This document shows positions 11,246 through 23,569 of a stretch of DNA of 64,000 bases, piece by piece (position 1 is the stretch's first letter; every line of letters begins with the position of its first letter). Position numbers and translations under genes: made by a program. Below the pieces are notes generated by a model that saw only the letters and a list, made by a program, of their open reading frames with translations, was not told the DNA's origin and did not search any database. This DNA is from Amorphophallus konjac (lineage: Eukaryota; Streptophyta; Magnoliopsida; Alismatales; Araceae). Location of the stretch: assembly GCA_022559845.1 (NCBI GenBank), contig CM040123.1:319219933-319283932 (forward strand), read 5' to 3'.

Positions 11246-11924
11246 ATATATGTAATTTTGCTTATTTTAAGGCCTTATTACAATTTCAGTTTTTTTAAGA
11301 AAAAAATAAATAAATAAATAAATATTTTTTTGTTAACCCACGAAGGGTTCTCTCTCTCCCCTCACCCTCTCTTTCTCTCTACGCACGTCCCCCCTCTCTC
11401 CTTGCTCTCTCGGCGGTGTGCTCACCCCGGGGCATTGCAGGATCGGCAGGTGGTGACTTTGGCAAGTCCAAGGCGTAGGTGGCGCGGTATTGTCATCGTG
11501 GGGGCGACAGTGGAGCATGAAGGAAGAAAACCCACGTGGAAGGGCGCGGCTCCTTCGCGTAGAACGGGCGTAGAACGGTGTGTTCGTCTTAAACCAAGTA
11601 GGGGGATGGATTACCCTACCTCTTAGGATGCTATGTTTCAAATTTCATGCCCATTGTCTTATGTTTTCCCATAGTTTGAGCAAAAAGCATGAACATTGTT
11701 ATTTATGTTTTTAATCCATCCATGGCCATTGTTTTTATGTTTTTGGATGTATAATTGCTGTGGATTGGGTGTGGGAAGGTAGGGAACAAGTTTAAATATA
11801 TTTTCCCATCGATTTGAATCGATTGGGAGGGGTTTTAAACGCATTACCCACGGTTCGGGTCCTTTGGACGGCTTGCAGTCGTTCCAGGGACCATTTTCAT
11901 TACGGCGTAAGGCGGTGGACCATG

Positions 11925-12245
11925 GCGGTCTCAGCCTAGACCGTTTGTAGACCTTGACGGTCCTTCGACCGACCGTTTGTGAACCTTGGCGGGCCAACAG
12001 ATGACCGCTAAGACCCATTGACCGAGTAAGGCGGTGTAAGCCTAGCGGCCTTTGACCTGACCGTTTCCCATCCCTAAGCGGTCAATCGCATGACCGTTTC
12101 CTAATTAAGGTTTTATTTTATTCAAATATATGAAGTGTTCGTGGCTAAGCGGTTATAGAGAAGACCGCATGGATCAGCATGGCGGTCAGTCGTTTGACCG
12201 TTTTCTAGCTCCTTGCGGCCCTGAACTAGACCGTTTAGTCCTGTA
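11925..12245. repeat. Imperfect GACCGT/ACGGTC palindrome array in the LTR of C
   Basis: About ten half or full copies of motifs such as GACGGTC, GCGGTCAATCGCATGACCGT and GCGGTCAGTCGTTTGACCGT occur within 320 bp, often as 20-27-bp stems with a short variable centre. The position in the LTR is upstream of the block conserved with H. The sequence differs from the arrays in A, D and H. Confidence 0.6.
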
Positions 12246-12609
12246 GAATATGAATTTAATTCTGTTCATTTAATTATGCGTTTAACGATGCATGTTCGCC
12301 ATGTTTAAATATTTTTACAAACTGTAGCATATTTTTTGATCCCAATAGAATCATTTTCTCTTTCCTTGTGATGGAACCACTAGTCGTAGCCCGACGACCT
12401 TTAGTGTCAGCTCACCTGGGAGAGGTGGCGGGGTAGTCCCGGTGTACGATTTTTAAGCTGGTTTCCGTGGGCCCCCTTGCTTGGCAGTAGCGCCCTACTA
12501 GGGGGGAAAACTAGCTAGAGGCCTGGCTCAAGGCATTGAGCCTGTGTGTGCACACGTGGTCAGGGGCTTGGACTGACACTGACGAGTGTGACACTAACTA
12601 GTTCTTGAC

Positions 12610-14524
12610 TGATACGGGACGGGACGCGAACCTGGGACTCTAGCTCGCGGACATCCCTAAGCGAGGGAAGCGCGTGGATCTGCGCGGTTGAGAAACCGGC
12701 AATGAGTCGGGGGTATCAACTTTTCCGCGTGTACTCGGATTGAGTCACGGGACGGGTCACACTCACTCTCTCGCAGTGGTGATTGAAATAATATAACGAG
12801 CTACGTTCCTATCACTCTAGCAGTGGCATATAAAAATATATACGAGTAAAGTAAATGTCAAAGAGAGGAGTAGAAACGATACCTACACGCTCCGGGCGTG
12901 GGTAAGACGACCCCGGCTGAAACTCGTACTCCCGGTACAGTAAATAATTAAATCACAGCAATGAATATTACTGCCCACTCCACGCAGGGAGGTAAAGGGC
13001 GACAACAATAACCCGGGAATACCAAGCTTGGGTTGACGGGCAGCAATTTGGAACGCTCTGGGGCCGGAGACGGGCTGCTGGTCAGGATCAGTTCTACGGG
13101 GCCCGAGGATAGCAGGCGGATCCGACTAGGGGGACGGCGGTGCCCGGGTGCCTCCTTGCTGCGGCGGTTGACTGGGACGCTGCAGGGGGGGTGCCGATCG
13201 ATCTCCGAGCGCGGCGGTCGCCGAAGCTATCCCGACGTATTTTTATTGGAATTACCCGGTGACTGCTTTGCTGGCCTGTTCTCGTATCAGAAATGCGCGC
13301 CTCCACGAAATTTTTTTTACGCCCAGATCTGGTGTCGGATCGAGGTAAAGTTGATACCGATGGATAGAGGACTCAAAGGGCTACAACATATAATTATTTC
13401 AGATCCATCCAGTAGACGGATTAGAAATGAAAATGGCTGTTCCCAAGGTTTTTTTGCTGGCTCGGATTACAGACAATCAGGACAGAACATGATCTGCCTG
13501 AGACTGAATTTTGACCGACATAGAAACATTGGATCTAGACTTTGAGAAAATTATGGGTGGAAGAGGGGGATGTGAGGAACACATATGATGTTTTTGGGAT
13601 TTTTTAGTGGTGGCTAAGGGGGTGGGAAAAATACAACAACAAGACTCTATCCCGCAGATCTGCTGATTGGCAGACTGTCAAGAGGGAAAACTTAATTACG
13701 GGAAAAATACTAAACGAAGGCGGAATGACACGAAATTTGAACTTGAGTTGGGGAATGATAGGAAGAACAAACCCTCAAAATTTGAGTCGAATAGATCTCC
13801 TAATTGGGAGATAAAAATTCAGCTTCAAGCTTCTATCCAGGGGTGGACAGAACTCCGTGGAGACAGCGGTGGTGGTGCGATGGCGGCTCGATGGCGGCGG
13901 CGACAGTGGTGCTGAGCTTCTCACTCAGAGAGGGGGTGGTGGGGAGGCTTCACACCTTTGAAAATTCGGAGCTATCACAGCTCCAAGGGGGAGAGAGGGT
14001 GCCCTTGGGCAAATTGAGCAACAAATGGGATTTTTCTTCATTAATTGCTATGGAATTCACAAAATACATGGGCTATTTAGAAATGGAAAAAAGACCTAAA
14101 CTACCCTCAGATCTAGGGTTAGGGAGGGGCAAATAAGGGATGGGATAATTAATCCCTCATGTGGTCAAATGACCAAAATAAAAAAAATACAACAATGAAT
14201 AGACTATATTAAAGGGGAGGGCCTTTGAAAAATGAGAGGAGAATCTAGAATTTTCTTCCTTCTTGTCTCCCTGGTCCAAGTCCAACCTTGGACTTTGAAT
14301 CGGCCCCACATGGCCCATGATCCTAGGTGGACCAATGTGAAAGAGGGTGGGGGACCCTGCTAGACCTACTGGTATTTTACATAGAAACCCAAAGATTCCT
14401 AAAGACTAACAAATTAGCTTATAATGCCTTACAATTGCAAACCCAATTATCCAAGGATATAAATGCAAACAAAAATATACAAATATAAAAATAAAATATT
14501 AGTGTCCGGTGTTGATCTCCATCA
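12610..14524 (-). repeat. Element B LTR, left copy
   Basis: It begins TGATACGGGACGGGACGCG and ends GTTGATCTCCATCA. It contains GC-rich DNA at 13020-13260 and an A-rich end. Open frames at 13033-13545 and 13667-13915 have no recognisable domain and are disrupted in the other LTR copy. Confidence 0.85.
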
Positions 14525-15007
14525 ATTCTCTTTGGGTGGGAAGAACTCGACCCTGTCGAGTAAGGGGAGCGGCTGCTCGTGTGGGTCCTGCGAATCTGTC
14601 ACCGTGCCAGGTAGCGCGGAGTACGCTCCAATCCAAGTAATTGTCACCTGCTCATCCCGTATATATTCGATATGCACATGTTGCTGTGGGAATGAGGCTA
14701 GTGGTGGACACTCCGGGGTGGGGTCACTCTCAAAGGAAGGAGACGGCTCAATGATTCACTAGGAATCACCCCGGAGTCCCTATATGTGACTAGATCCGAG
14801 ATATTAAGGTAGAGCCGATCCCAAATTCTGACAAGTCTACAACGTACGCATTAGACCCGACTTGCCTCACACTCGAGAGGGACTGATATCACGAGCTGAC
14901 ATTAAACTGACTCGTATGCAGACTCTAACAGATTGTACGAAACAAAGACTCACACATGACCCTAGGCGATAAATGACCATAGGCAAGCCTCTGCACTCAT
15001 AGTACTA

Positions 15008-16260
15008 CTATGACTGACGACAAAGAGACACAAACACAAAGGACATACGAAGGAAGACTCGGTAAGGATGACGGTCACCGTCTACATACACTAAGTGTAA
15101 AGAAAGACTGACCCACAACTTGATGCCGTGAGTTTCATCTCTCGTCAACCGTCGCCAGTTTGAGAAGACTCGCCCTCGGGTATGAAAGTGCGGGAGGATC
15201 AGGAGGCAGGTGACGGGAATGTAATCCGGACGTCTAGTGTGAAGCACGACAAAAAGGAAGTCTGGATACTGTCTCTCGTACGCATGGCAGAAATCCAACT
15301 ATACCATGTCAACATAGGGCGTCGACAGTGGTACGGTAGTCACTAGTGGCTGCGCTACCGTAGGGGAGATGGGTAGAAATGGAATGGTGGGGTCCGCCAA
15401 GGACAAAGTGGGCGGGACAGACAGGTCTAGGATGACCGGTGGGATTGCGGTGACTAACAGTCCCTGGCCCTCTATTGGATCACTCTCTAACCCCAAAACA
15501 TCAGCGAGGTACTCCTCGGCCAACTCTTGGTCAGTCTCATAACTCACTAGAATAAGCACGAGTGAGACATCCTCGGTATATGTGTCCTCTTTGGTAGGGG
15601 AAGGTGAAGGACACTGGTCGGGGAGGTGGCTACTCCCACTATAGGGGGCGGGCTCCGGGAGAGGTGGCTACTCCCACTATAGGGGGCGGGCTCCGGGGGA
15701 GGTGGCTGGCGTGAGCCTGTAGGCGGAGCAGACCGATGGGGTTGGGTGGCTGGTGACACAGAGATGGTCGGCTGAATGCCGTCATGGAAGACAAACTCGC
15801 TGGGTAGGTGAGGTGGGTATAAGGTACATGTCCTCCTATCCCGGTCAAAGGTCGCTCTCCTCTCTTCCAACCAATTTTTCCCTAAAATGATTCATGGGCC
15901 AGCAAGTGTGTCGACCTTGCACCATGCTCCATCGTCATAAAGAACGGGGCCGAACCTCCATTGGAACTCTACAAATGCTAAGCCACCATTAAGAATAATC
16001 TCCCCAGTCTTAGAGAGCGACTCAACTATATCTTCTGAGACACAGTTGGACGACACCCTACTGATGAAGTCGATCTCCGTATGCAACCCATTAGGTAGGA
16101 TGGCAGTGGACACTATAGGTTGCTGGAATGACTCGGTTGTGGGCTTAGGGGTTGCGTGTCGGGCCATGAAAGTATTGTATTGGACCACCATGGATGACCA
16201 ATCGGACGCATGGTCTCGGGGGACGGCCATGGGGGTGGCGGGTAGTGGGCATGCAGACAC
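15008..16260 (-). pseudogene. gag/protease-like remnant in element B
   Basis: Reading leftward from 16260, the frame gives a ~120-residue segment, an in-frame TGA at about 15889-15891, and then continues to 15547. The part around the stop (GAWCKVDTLAGP, then IILGKNWLEERRATFDRDRR) resembles the C-terminal half of a gypsy retropepsin (ILG-x-WL motif followed by a basic strand). Upstream, FISRVSSNCVSEDIVESL sits where the D-T/S-G active site is expected, but the catalytic Asp is missing. A proline-rich stretch with a duplicated 38-bp segment (about 15627-15700) follows, then a frame change near 15555 and a TAG at 15299-15301. The function is lost and the family assignment is tentative. Confidence 0.45.
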
Positions 16261-16498
16261 ACGACGACAAGACCGGACTCTCTTGGACTAGACACGACCC
16301 TAAAATAACAATGCAAAGTTGTTTAATGCAGACTCGACTACGAACCTAGACTCAACCAGTATCTGGTACGTGGCAGAGGTATGATCCGAAGATCGAACTC
16401 ACACAAGTGTGCAACCTTCCCAATAGGCGTAACCTATCGTTCCGGGAACACCTTTTGATATACTGGATAAAGGGTGCAATGCGACACCTGGGACAATT

Positions 16499-18411
16499 TG
16501 ATGTGGGACGAGACGCGAACCTGGGACTCTAGCTCGCGGACATCCCTAAGCGAGGGAAGCGCGTGGATCTGCGCGGTTGAGAAACCGGCAATGAGTCGGG
16601 GGTATCGGTTTTTTCGTGTGTACTCGGATTGAGTCACGGGACGGGTCACACTCACTCTCTCGCAGCGGTGATTAAAATAATATAACGAGCTACGTTCCTA
16701 TCACTCTAGCAGTGGCATATAAAAATATATACGAGTAAAGCAAATGCCAAAGAGGGGAGTGGAAACGATACCTCCACGCTCCGGGCGTGGGGAAGACGAC
16801 CCCGGCCGAAACTCGTACTCCCGGTACAGTAAATAATTAAATTACAGCAATGAATATTACTTCCCACTCCACGCAGGGCGGTAAAGGGCGACAATAATTA
16901 CCCGGGAATACCAAGCTTGGGTTGACGGGCAGCAATTTGGAATGCTCACGGGCCGGAGACGGGCTGCTGGTCCGGATCGGTTCTACGGGGCCCGAGGACA
17001 GCAGGCGGATCCGACTAGGGGGAAGGCGGTGCCCGGGTGCCTCCTTGCTGCGGCGGCTGACTGGGATGCTGCAGGGGGGGTGCCGATCGATCTTCTAGCG
17101 CGGCGGTAGCCGAAGCTATCCCGGCGTATTTTTGCTGGAATTACCCGGTGACTGCTTTGCTGGCCTGTTCTCGGATCAAAAATGCGCGCCTCCACGAAAA
17201 ATATTTTTGCGCCCAATTCCGGTGTCGGATCAAGGCAAAATTAGTACCGATAGATAGAGGACACAAAGGGCTACAACATATAATTATTTCAGATCCATCC
17301 AGTGGACGGATTAGAAATAAAAATGATTGTTCCCACGGTTTTTTTGCTGGCTCGGATTACAGACAATCAGGATAGAATAAGATATGCCTGAGACTGGATT
17401 TTGACCGACATAGAAACGTTGGATCTAGACTCTGAGAAAATTATGGGGGGAAGAGGGGGATGTAAGGAACACGTATGATTTTTTTGGGATTTTTTAGTGG
17501 TGGCTAAGGGGGTGGGAAAAATACAACAACAAGACTCTATCCCACAGATATGTTGATTGACAGACTGTCAGGGGGGAAAACTTAATTACAAGAAAAATAC
17601 TAAACGAAGGCGGAATGACACGAAATTTGAACTTGGGTTGGGGAATGATAGAAAAATAAACCCTCAAAATTTGGGGACAAACAAATCTTCTGATTGGGAG
17701 ATAAAAATTTGGCTTCAAGCTTCTATCGAGGAGTGGATAGAACTCCGACGAGGCGACAGTGGTGGTGCGATGGCGGCTCGACGGCGGCGGCGGCGGCGGT
17801 GCTGAGCTTCTCACTCAGAGAGGGGGTGATGGAGAGGCTTCACACCTCTGAAAATTCGGAGCTATCATAGCTCCAAGGGGGAGAGAGGGTGCCCTTGGGC
17901 AAATTGAGCAACAAATGGGATTTTTCTTCATTAATTGCTATGTAATTCATAAAATATATGGGTTATATAGAAATGGAAAAAAGACCTAAACTACCCTCAG
18001 ATCTAGGGTTAGGGAGGGGCAAATAAGGGATGAGATAATTAATCCCCCATGTGGTCAAATGACCAAAATAAAAAAAATACAACAATGAATAAACTATATT
18101 AAAGGGTGGGCCTTTGATAAAAGAGAGAAGAATCTAGAATTTTCTTCCTTCTTGTCTCCTTGGTCCAAGTCCAACCTTGAACTTTGAAGCAGCCCCACAT
18201 GGCCCATGATCCTAGGTGGACCAATGGGAAAGAGGGTGGGGGATCATGCTGGACCTACTGGTATTTTACGTAGAAATCCAAAGATTCCTAAAGACTAACA
18301 AATTGGCTTATAATACCTTACAATTGCAAACCCAATTATCCAAGGATATAAATGCAAACAAAAGGACACATGTAAAAATAAAATGTTAGTGTCCGGTGTT
18401 GATTTCCATCA
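16499..18411 (-). repeat. Element B LTR, right copy
   Basis: It starts TGATGTGGGACGAGACGCG and ends GTTGATTTCCATCA. It is homologous along its whole length to 12610-14524, with scattered substitutions and a few small indels. Confidence 0.85.
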
Positions 18412-19162
18412 TTAACCTTGGTTACTGTTGCGTGTCTCACTTGCTGCGTTCTAGGCTCGTGGAGATATTTGAGACGCAGTATAAGTCGTCAGTTGACGTG
18501 TCTGGTCTTCTTTCTGGTAGTCCTTTCTCTCTCCTGTCACTTGGAAATGTTGAATTTTCATTCTATTGGTAGATTATGATTCTCGTGTTTAATTGCTCGT
18601 TAAACATTAAATGGCATTTAAATTAGCTGTCTTTAAATTGTTAATATACCTGTGCAGCTTGATTAACTGTCGTTCTTTTATGCCATTGCATGATTAATTA
18701 CTTTTATACGTTTAGTTGCGAGGTAGAGATCCGCGTGAACCCTATTGAGTCTATGTTGTGAGACTCACACTTTCTTTACAGGTGAGACGGAGCAACAGCC
18801 CGCATATTTCCCTCGTGCTTTTGGCGGGAAGTCGTAGGTGCCAGCAGTGGTCCGTCTGTCTTTTGGTTCCCTTTTGACTGGGGTATGTCCCGTGTAGTTG
18901 TTTATTTTGACATTTGTACAGTGTTGGACTTGTGATGTATGGATCTTGACTATTTTATGTAAATATTTTATAAATATATACTATGTTATTGTAAATTACT
19001 TCCGCTTAAAATTGCCATTTTATAATGCGCGTGTAATTCCAGTTCATTATACACCTCCTCAACCAATCCTCCCAACCCTTACGGGGCCTCATCAGCCTCT
19101 TGGGTGGCGTCTCTGAGTTCTTGATATCGATTTATCGGTATCCGGATCTCCGAGTCGTTACA

Positions 19163-20760
19163 TAATAGATGGCAAGGGTCATATCCAATGTCTCTGTCAA
19201 AAATGTAAGAACTTGAGATTCTATTCTACACATGACGTTGAGAATCATCGGTACAAGAGAGGGTTCACGCAAGATAATATGAACTGGACGTTGCATGGTG
19301 AGGGGGAAGGCCTATATGAGCAAGCTAATGTTGAGGGCATAAACACGTATGTGGATATGGTCCTAGATACTATAGGTCCTAAATTAATGTATTATGTAAT
19401 TGATCTCGGATTTAATGTTCTTCAGAAACATAGATACAACGTAGAAACACCGAACATGATAGTTAAAAGATTCTATCAATTATTAAGGGATGCTGATGTG
19501 TTGTTGTGAAAACGTTGTCGAACTCACACTCGGTTGTCTGTAGTGTCACAATTGCTAAATTTGAAATATGAATCTCACATCAGTGAGAGTTGTTTTGACT
19601 ATCTCATTATCGCCTTCAAGAGTATATTACCTCGAGACGAGAAGTTGTCTGAAAATTTCTACCGTGCAAAAAAGATGGTCAATGAGTTAGGATTTAGATA
19701 TGTGAAAATAGATACTTGTCGAAATTGTTACATACTATAGTGTAAAGAGGGTGTAGAGAAAACATCTTGTTCTATTTGTCATGAAGATCAGTTCAAACTT
19801 AAGAGATGAAGCAATTCAAAACAAAAGGACATATCTTACAAGTCATTGCGGTACTTCTCTCTCACACCTAGACTTCACCAGTTGTATGTCCCCGAAGATA
19901 GCTCAACTTATGAGATGACATGCAGAAAGAGTTTGTCGTGACGAGCACATAACCCGTCAACATGTAGATGATGCAGTTTGGACTCACTTTAACAGAGCTC
20001 ATCCTATGTTCTCAAGCGAATTGCAGAATGTCGGACTTGACTTATTCATTAATAATTTCAATTTATTTGGAGGTTCAACAGGCTCCTTACTCTTGTTGGT
20101 CAGTCTTTATGCCACTATGCAACCTTCTACCAAGCATCTATATGAAGCGAGATAATCTCTTTTTATCCGTAGTTATTCCAGATCCAAAAAATCTTGAAAA
20201 AAACTTGAACATATATCTCATACCGTTGATCGATGAGTTGAAAATGTTGTGAACCGATAGTGTACATTACATATGATGCATCAAGAAAATAAAATTTTCC
20301 CTGAAGGTTGTACTGATGTGGACGATAAGTGACTTCACTACATATGATATCCTATCTGGCTGGAGCACCCATAGAAAATTTTCATATCCTTATTGTATGG
20401 AGAATACTAAATCATTTGCACTGAAGTATGGTGGGGGGCATGTTAGTTTGATTGTTATCGGCGGTTTCTACGGTCCACCATCGTTTCTGACGGTAAAAAG
20501 ACACGTTCTACGGGAATAGAATGGAATTGGATGAAATAGATTTAGATTGATTTTCTAGTCGACAAATGGCGACACAGATGCAAAATTTGCTTGATATAGC
20601 ACAGCTACCCGGCAACACACGGCAACTTTCTGGATTTAGAAAAGAGTACAACTGGGTGAAGAGAAGTATCTTCTGAGAATTATCTTATTAGTCAACTCTT
20701 TTTTTATGTCACAACATGAATATCATACATGTTTTGACATGTCTTTGACATGTTGGGAAC
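19163..20760 (+). pseudogene. CACTA (En/Spm) TNP2-type transposase remnant
   Basis: Fragments in changing frames line up in order with plant CACTA transposases. First comes the transposase-associated N-terminal region (IDGKGHIQC.CQKCKNLRFY, then VENHRYKRGFTQDNMNWTLHGEGEG at about 19166-19310). Then FYQLLRDADVLL, KMVNELGFRYVKIDTCRNC and TSCSICHEDQFK (19470-19800), YFSLTPRLHQLY, LNIYLIPLIDELKML (about 20200-20250), LMWTISDF..YDILSGWSTH..FSYPYCME and KSFALKYGG (20312-20445), and finally KRSIF-ELSY-STLFLCHN (20658-20715). Many stops and shifts break it. The first residues follow directly on the end of LTR C, so C inserted into this gene and its 5' part lies outside the window. No terminal repeat is visible downstream. 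Confidence 0.78.
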
Positions 20761-22757
20761 TTACGGTTTTATGTCGCGTGGATAAGGCTTTACCTACGAC
20801 ACACATGAGTAGGAAGACTCGTACTTAAAGGCTGCAAGTATGTTTTTTTTGGTCTTTACCTATGACCTACGTCGTTGGTATAAGTTATTCTTTAGATATT
20901 TCTTTATCAATGGTCAACGGTATGGAATTTTCTCTTTTATTTTTTTTCCGACGAACGTGATATAAATTTTTATTCAAAATTTAAATATTTGGCGAATCAT
21001 TCGTATGAGCCAAAAGGGTGAGCTCTACTCGATTCCTTAACAGGCCCGAGCTTTTGACCCAGACTAAAGACTCACCTGCTAAAAAGGAGGTGATGGCCCA
21101 ATCCAATATCGAGCTAAGTATGCAGTCCCATCGGGCCGGCTTAGCACAATGACATCACTACCCCTGAACTATTCCTAAATCTAGGGTATTAGAAGAGCAG
21201 CCCAAAAATGAGACTATAACTGCTACCTGATGCTTATCCCGAGCATGAGAGAGACGCCAAGACTGTAGCAGCTAGGTTTCCACGGCAAGCCAAACCCCAA
21301 GTCGCCGATTAAGAAACGAGAGGGCATCGACTCAACTCACGCCTATCTTCGTCAATTTGGCCCCCACCACTCCCCTTAACTTTTGTCCCTTTTCCTTTCC
21401 TTCTTCCTCCCATACCCCTCCTTCCTGACTTCCACGCATCCCAACAAAACCCTGTTCCCTAACCCTTATTCTACTACTACTTCTCTCTTGTGGTGACATT
21501 TGCCGAGTGATAAGCGCGCCGGCCGAATACACTATTCTGGTGAGCAATGAGCATGCATGATTGAACCCCACCTTCATTGATTAATTAATTAATTAATTTG
21601 TTAGGGGACTACGTACGTAGCAATAAATTGGAAAGAGATGAGAGCAATCCGTTTCAAATCGTTCCCCAAACACACTTTTAATTTCTTTGGGAGGCAATCA
21701 GGGAATCACATGGACCAGATCCGTAGGAAGGAGAATTAAGAGGCGGAAAAAAATGAAAGAAGTCATTAATATTACCAGTCCTATAGCTATATATAGAATG
21801 GTGCTCATGTTAATTATCACCGATATATATCACACAATATATTAGACCAATTGGGCACATGCATGTGCCCCCTTGCTGCGAATCATATGCAGAATTCTTT
21901 CTCCACGGTCGTCTCACATTAATTTGTGATGAATCACCCCAAGTTACTTGGATAAATCCTTCTGCAGGTAATTTAAAAGCCCTAGCTAGTGATGGCATTT
22001 GCCATGACACAAATTAAGTGCAAAATTAACATGAGCAGCATGCAACTATATATATATATATATATATATATATCGTGCTTACAGCAAAATTTTCCCCTAA
22101 CCCATATTTTACTACTAATGGGATGCCAATCCCTTAACTGCCAAGCAAAGCTGGGGATACCTATGTCTTGGCCAAATTAGATGATGACTGACAGAAAAAG
22201 ATTAGAGGCTGTTAATTGTTCTCTGTCTCCATTCGCTGTTTATCATTTTTTTTTATGTTTTTGTGAATTGACAAGAAGAGAATTAGAACAGAAGAACTTT
22301 CTTATCTGACCTCCGATCAGATCTTTAATCATAACTCCCAGTAGGGGGCAGAAGTCAGAAGATAAAACTTTTGTTAAGTATCAAGAAAGGAAATTAGGAT
22401 ACATGTCCTTCAGTCCATTTCTAATGTGAGCCCACCACCACTTCCAAGCCGCATCTCAATTTTGCTGATCATCTAACTCCCACCCCCCCCCCCCCCCCCT
22501 CACATGTGTAGTCCTTTTAAGATATTGTCGAATCACAAAACTTGACAAATCATATATCCTTATTTCTCATCGCTCTCGTCAGTTTTCTCCGAGGATGCGT
22601 TATGGCCTTTGAGATTTTCTCATTCCGTCAAAAGCAAAACCTTTTCACTTTTAAATAGAATATATTTTAAATAAAATATTTCTATAATTAAGAATTGTTA
22701 GGAAAAAATCACATTTTGTGAGTTAACGTTGAATCTTTCTTGGTGTTAGGAAGAAAA
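20761..22757. other. Stretch without recognisable gene or element
   Basis: About 2 kb of A/T-rich DNA with no frame above 80 codons and no similarity I recognise. It holds TTAATTAATTAATTAATT (about 21578-21597), an (AT)n run (22047-22073), a run of 17 C (22483-22499), an 18-bp perfect palindrome (21853-21870) and a 14-bp inverted repeat ATGGCATTTGCCAT (21992-22005). It lacks the LTR-type features seen elsewhere and could be old host intergenic DNA. Confidence 0.5.
22047..22073. repeat. (AT)n microsatellite
   Basis: About 27 bp of alternating T and A. Confidence 0.9.
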
Positions 22758-22770
22758 CACTACAACAAAA
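22758..22770. repeat. CACTA terminal inverted repeat, left end of G
   Basis: CACTACAACAAAA closely matches the plant CACTA terminus CACTACAAGAAAA. The partner repeat is outside the window. Confidence 0.8.
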
Positions 22771-23041
22771 GGCAGAATTTTAGTCGAAAATTTCGTCGAA
22801 ACTCATTTTTTCGGCGGCAATCTGTCAAGAATCCGTCGAAAAATGTCCGTCGTATATTCCTTGTCGTAAATTTCCGACGGCCACATTTTTCGTCGGATAA
22901 TTACGACGAAAAATTGGCAGACGAAAATTCCGTCTGTAACTATAAATTTTGACGGAAAAGACTTCCCTCTTAAATTCCGTCGGAAATAGTTCTGACGGAA
23001 ATCCCATCGGAGAATCCGTATGAAACATGAAGGCTAAAAAA

Positions 23042-23095
<54 letters not shown>

Positions 23096-23260
23096 GACAG
23101 AATATACATTCTGTCGGTGATTCCGTCCGAATTTTTAGCCGTCTGAATTAGTATTTTATTAAAATTTTAAATTTATAAATTTCTGACGTAATGTAAATTC
23201 CGCCGGTCATTCCGTCAGAAGTATTCCGACGTATCCATCGGAATATCAGTCGGAAACTAT
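22771..23260. repeat. Subterminal repeat region of G
   Basis: Many short motifs such as TCCGTCGGAAAT, TTCGTCGAAA, CCGACGG and GACGGAA occur in both orientations. Such subterminal motifs bind the accessory transposition protein in En/Spm. An (AT)n run at 23046-23094 interrupts them. Confidence 0.75.
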
Positions 23261-23569
23261 ATTTTATTATTTTTTTAAAAATATAAAAATAATATATAAA
23301 TCTATTTAAATAAAAAAACATAAGCGGCATCCATCACAATAAAAACTAAAAATATACAAAAAATAAAACATGATAACAGCTATCATTTTTATAAAAATAA
23401 AAAATCAAGAAATATCTTCTGTATCCTCCATATCCTCGTCCTCCCTGTCCTGCTCATCTCCTCCGTCGCCGCTCGTTGAAGGATCTTATATTGAAAAAAT
23501 AATAACATTAAATATGTATTCATAAATAAAAAATTTAGTGAAGAGATAAATTAAATATTTTATTTGATT

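Larger units (their letters stand above)
12610..18411 (-). mobile_element. Element B: small LTR retrotransposon without pol
   Basis: Two LTRs of 1,915 and 1,913 bp (12610-14524 and 16499-18411) enclose only 1,974 bp. They start TGAT and end ATCA, giving 4-bp inverted ends. The flanks TTGAC (12605-12609) and TTAAC (18412-18416) are a target duplication with one mismatch. A sampled ~250-bp stretch is about 94% identical between LTRs, so B is older than A. The interior has no RT or integrase; a decayed gag/protease-like frame lies on the minus strand, which together with AAAGAGAAT before the minus-strand LTR start suggests minus orientation. I could not identify a primer site. It is a non-autonomous derivative, most likely of a Ty3/gypsy family. 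Confidence 0.8.
677..19162 (+). repeat. 3' LTR of chromovirus C, split by elements A and B
   Basis: The LTR starts CGTAAGACCC (677; TG mutated to CG) right after the purine tract and ends GGAT...GTCGTTACA at 19162, where CACTA coding sequence resumes. Removing the two nested insertions (822-11250 and 12610-18416, each counted with one target duplication) leaves pieces 677-821, 11251-12609 and 18417-19162, about 2.25 kb in total. The ends match those of solo LTR H (TGTAATGACC...GGTCGTCACA), and an internal block at 12394-12605 matches H at about 30630-30820, so both belong to related families. The 11251-11640 part holds A-rich DNA, then a pyrimidine-rich stretch (11349-11410) that may mark the promoter region; 18417-19162 is U5-like. 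No gene is visible in the LTR itself. Confidence 0.8.

Noticed and set aside
13033..13545. Frame of 170 codons in the left LTR of B
   Set aside because: The homologous segment of the right LTR is not open in the same frame, so it is not maintained as a gene.
22189..22330. TGACAGAAAAAGATTAG-like start suggesting a miR156 precursor
   Set aside because: Only the first eight bases match miR156, and no complementary arm is found within 150 bp.
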